From NCBI GenBank assembly GCA_023392225.1, contig JAEVZM010000420.1, positions 1-6,041 of the forward strand: DNA of 6,041 nucleotides. Reading direction: 5' to 3'. The notes below the pieces were generated by a model. That model made no database searches. It saw nothing but the letters and a program-made list of their open reading frames with translations, and was not told the origin of the DNA. This stretch comes from Pseudomonadota bacterium. GTDB lineage: Bacteria > Pseudomonadota > Alphaproteobacteria > Rhizobiales > Kaistiaceae. How positions within the stretch are numbered: the first letter of the stretch is position 1; each line of letters opens with the position of its first letter. Both the position numbers and the translations under genes were made by a program. Positions 5,459 to 6,041 of the stretch are shown here, piece by piece.

Positions 5459-6041
5459 ATGTCCCTCAAGACTTCCCATGCCGACGCGCTGGCCAGCGTC
5501 GATCCCATCTGGTCGGCCGTGCGGTCCGACGCCGAGCAGATCGTCCGCGCCGAGCCGGCGATGGCGAGCTTCGTCTATGCCACCGTGCTCAATCACGGGC
5601 GGCTCGAGGATGCCGTCGTGCGCCGGATTGCACAGCGCATCGGCAGCCACGTCGTCTCGGCCGAGCTGATTGCGAGCGCCTTCAGCGATGCGCTCGCCGC
5701 CGATTCCGCCTTCCGCGACGCGATCCGCGTCGATCTCGCCGCGGTCTATGACCGCGATCCGGCCTGCCATCGCTACATCGAGCCGGTGCTCTATTTCAAA
5801 GGCTTCCACGCGCTTCAGAACCATCGTCTGGCCCACTGGCTGTGGAAGCAGGGGCGGCGCGATTTCGCCTATTACCTCCAGAGCCGCTCGTCCGAAGTTT
5901 TCCAGACCGACATCAATCCCGCGGTGTCGGTGGGCAAGGGCATCTTCCTCGATCATGCGACCGGCCGCGTGGTCGGCGAGACGGCGGTGATCGAGGACGA
6001 CGTGTCCATTCTCCAGGAGGTGACGCTCGGCGGTACCGGCA
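5459..6041 (+). CDS. cysE: Serine O-acetyltransferase, 5' part (cut by window end)
   Basis: The first 194 codons are present and the frame is still open at the window edge. The enzyme transfers acetyl from acetyl-CoA to L-serine, giving O-acetylserine for cysteine synthesis, and is usually feedback-inhibited by cysteine. The N-terminal helical domain covers roughly residues 15-140, including DPIWSAVRSDAE (15-26), YFKGFHALQNHRLAHWLW (112-129) and SRSSEVFQTDINP (142-154). The left-handed beta-helix of hexapeptide repeats begins near 155. Asp151 and His166 in LDHATG correspond to the catalytic dyad known from E. coli CysE, and VSILQEVTLGGTG (182-194) is nearly identical to family sequences. GGGAGAG (5443-5449) precedes the ATG at a suitable distance. 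The missing C-terminal part should hold the rest of the helix and the cysteine-responsive tail. The identification is secure. Confidence 0.96.
   Translation, partial: MSLKTSHADALASVDPIWSAVRSDAEQIVRAEPAMASFVYATVLNHGRLEDAVVRRIAQRIGSHVVSAELIASAFSDALAADSAFRDAIRVDLAAVYDRDPACHRYIEPVLYFKGFHALQNHRLAHWLWKQGRRDFAYYLQSRSSEVFQTDINPAVSVGKGIFLDHATGRVVGETAVIEDDVSILQEVTLGGTG

Noticed and set aside
4561..5508. A 315-codon - strand open frame opposite the second hydrolase and the start of cysE
   Set aside because: It crosses two well-supported genes and the gap between them, and shows no family motif.
5360..5990. Alternative open frames on both strands within and before cysE
   Set aside because: They overlap the cysE frame starting at 5459, whose protein matches the serine acetyltransferase family almost residue by residue around its catalytic dyad.

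Overview
The window comes from a GC-rich chromosome, most likely an alphaproteobacterium and probably of the order Hyphomicrobiales (Rhizobiales). The reasons are the base composition, the strong G/C preference at third codon positions, the short CHCC zinc-finger protein related to the mitochondrial complex I subunit NDUFS6, and the order monooxygenase / zinc finger / divergent alpha/beta hydrolase / cysE. I recall that order from this group but cannot check it here. The species cannot be named. No tRNA, rRNA, CRISPR array, insertion sequence, phage gene or plasmid gene is visible, and no stretch above 300 bases lacks a gene.

Left part (1-3016, all + strand): a 143-base leader holds a perfect 9-bp hairpin, probably the end of an upstream transcription unit. 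It is followed by a LysE/RhtB-type membrane exporter (144-764). After an 87-base gap with an 8-bp inverted repeat comes a secreted alpha/beta hydrolase with a good signal peptide (852-1742). Eight bases after its stop begins a glycosyltransferase family 9 (heptosyltransferase-like) gene (1751-3016), so these two genes probably form an operon. The likely theme is envelope or glycoconjugate work, but the hydrolase substrate is unknown.

Middle part (2992-4450, - strand): a two-gene operon encodes an 82-residue CHCC zinc-finger protein and then a 395-residue FAD-dependent aromatic-ring-type monooxygenase. The 3' end of the monooxygenase gene overlaps the 3' end of the convergent glycosyltransferase gene by 25 bases.

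Right part (4451-6041, + strand): a divergent 92-base gap leads to a cytoplasmic alpha/beta hydrolase (4543-5301). After a 157-base gap with several dyad symmetries comes cysE, serine O-acetyltransferase, the first committed step of cysteine synthesis. It is cut by the window end after 194 codons.

Overall this looks like ordinary chromosomal metabolism. I do not see a convincing undescribed defence or mobile system. The points most worth following are the zinc finger / monooxygenase / hydrolase module, whose joint function is not established, the hydrolase-glycosyltransferase pair, and the inverted repeats in the gaps, especially the one just before the cysE ribosome binding site.
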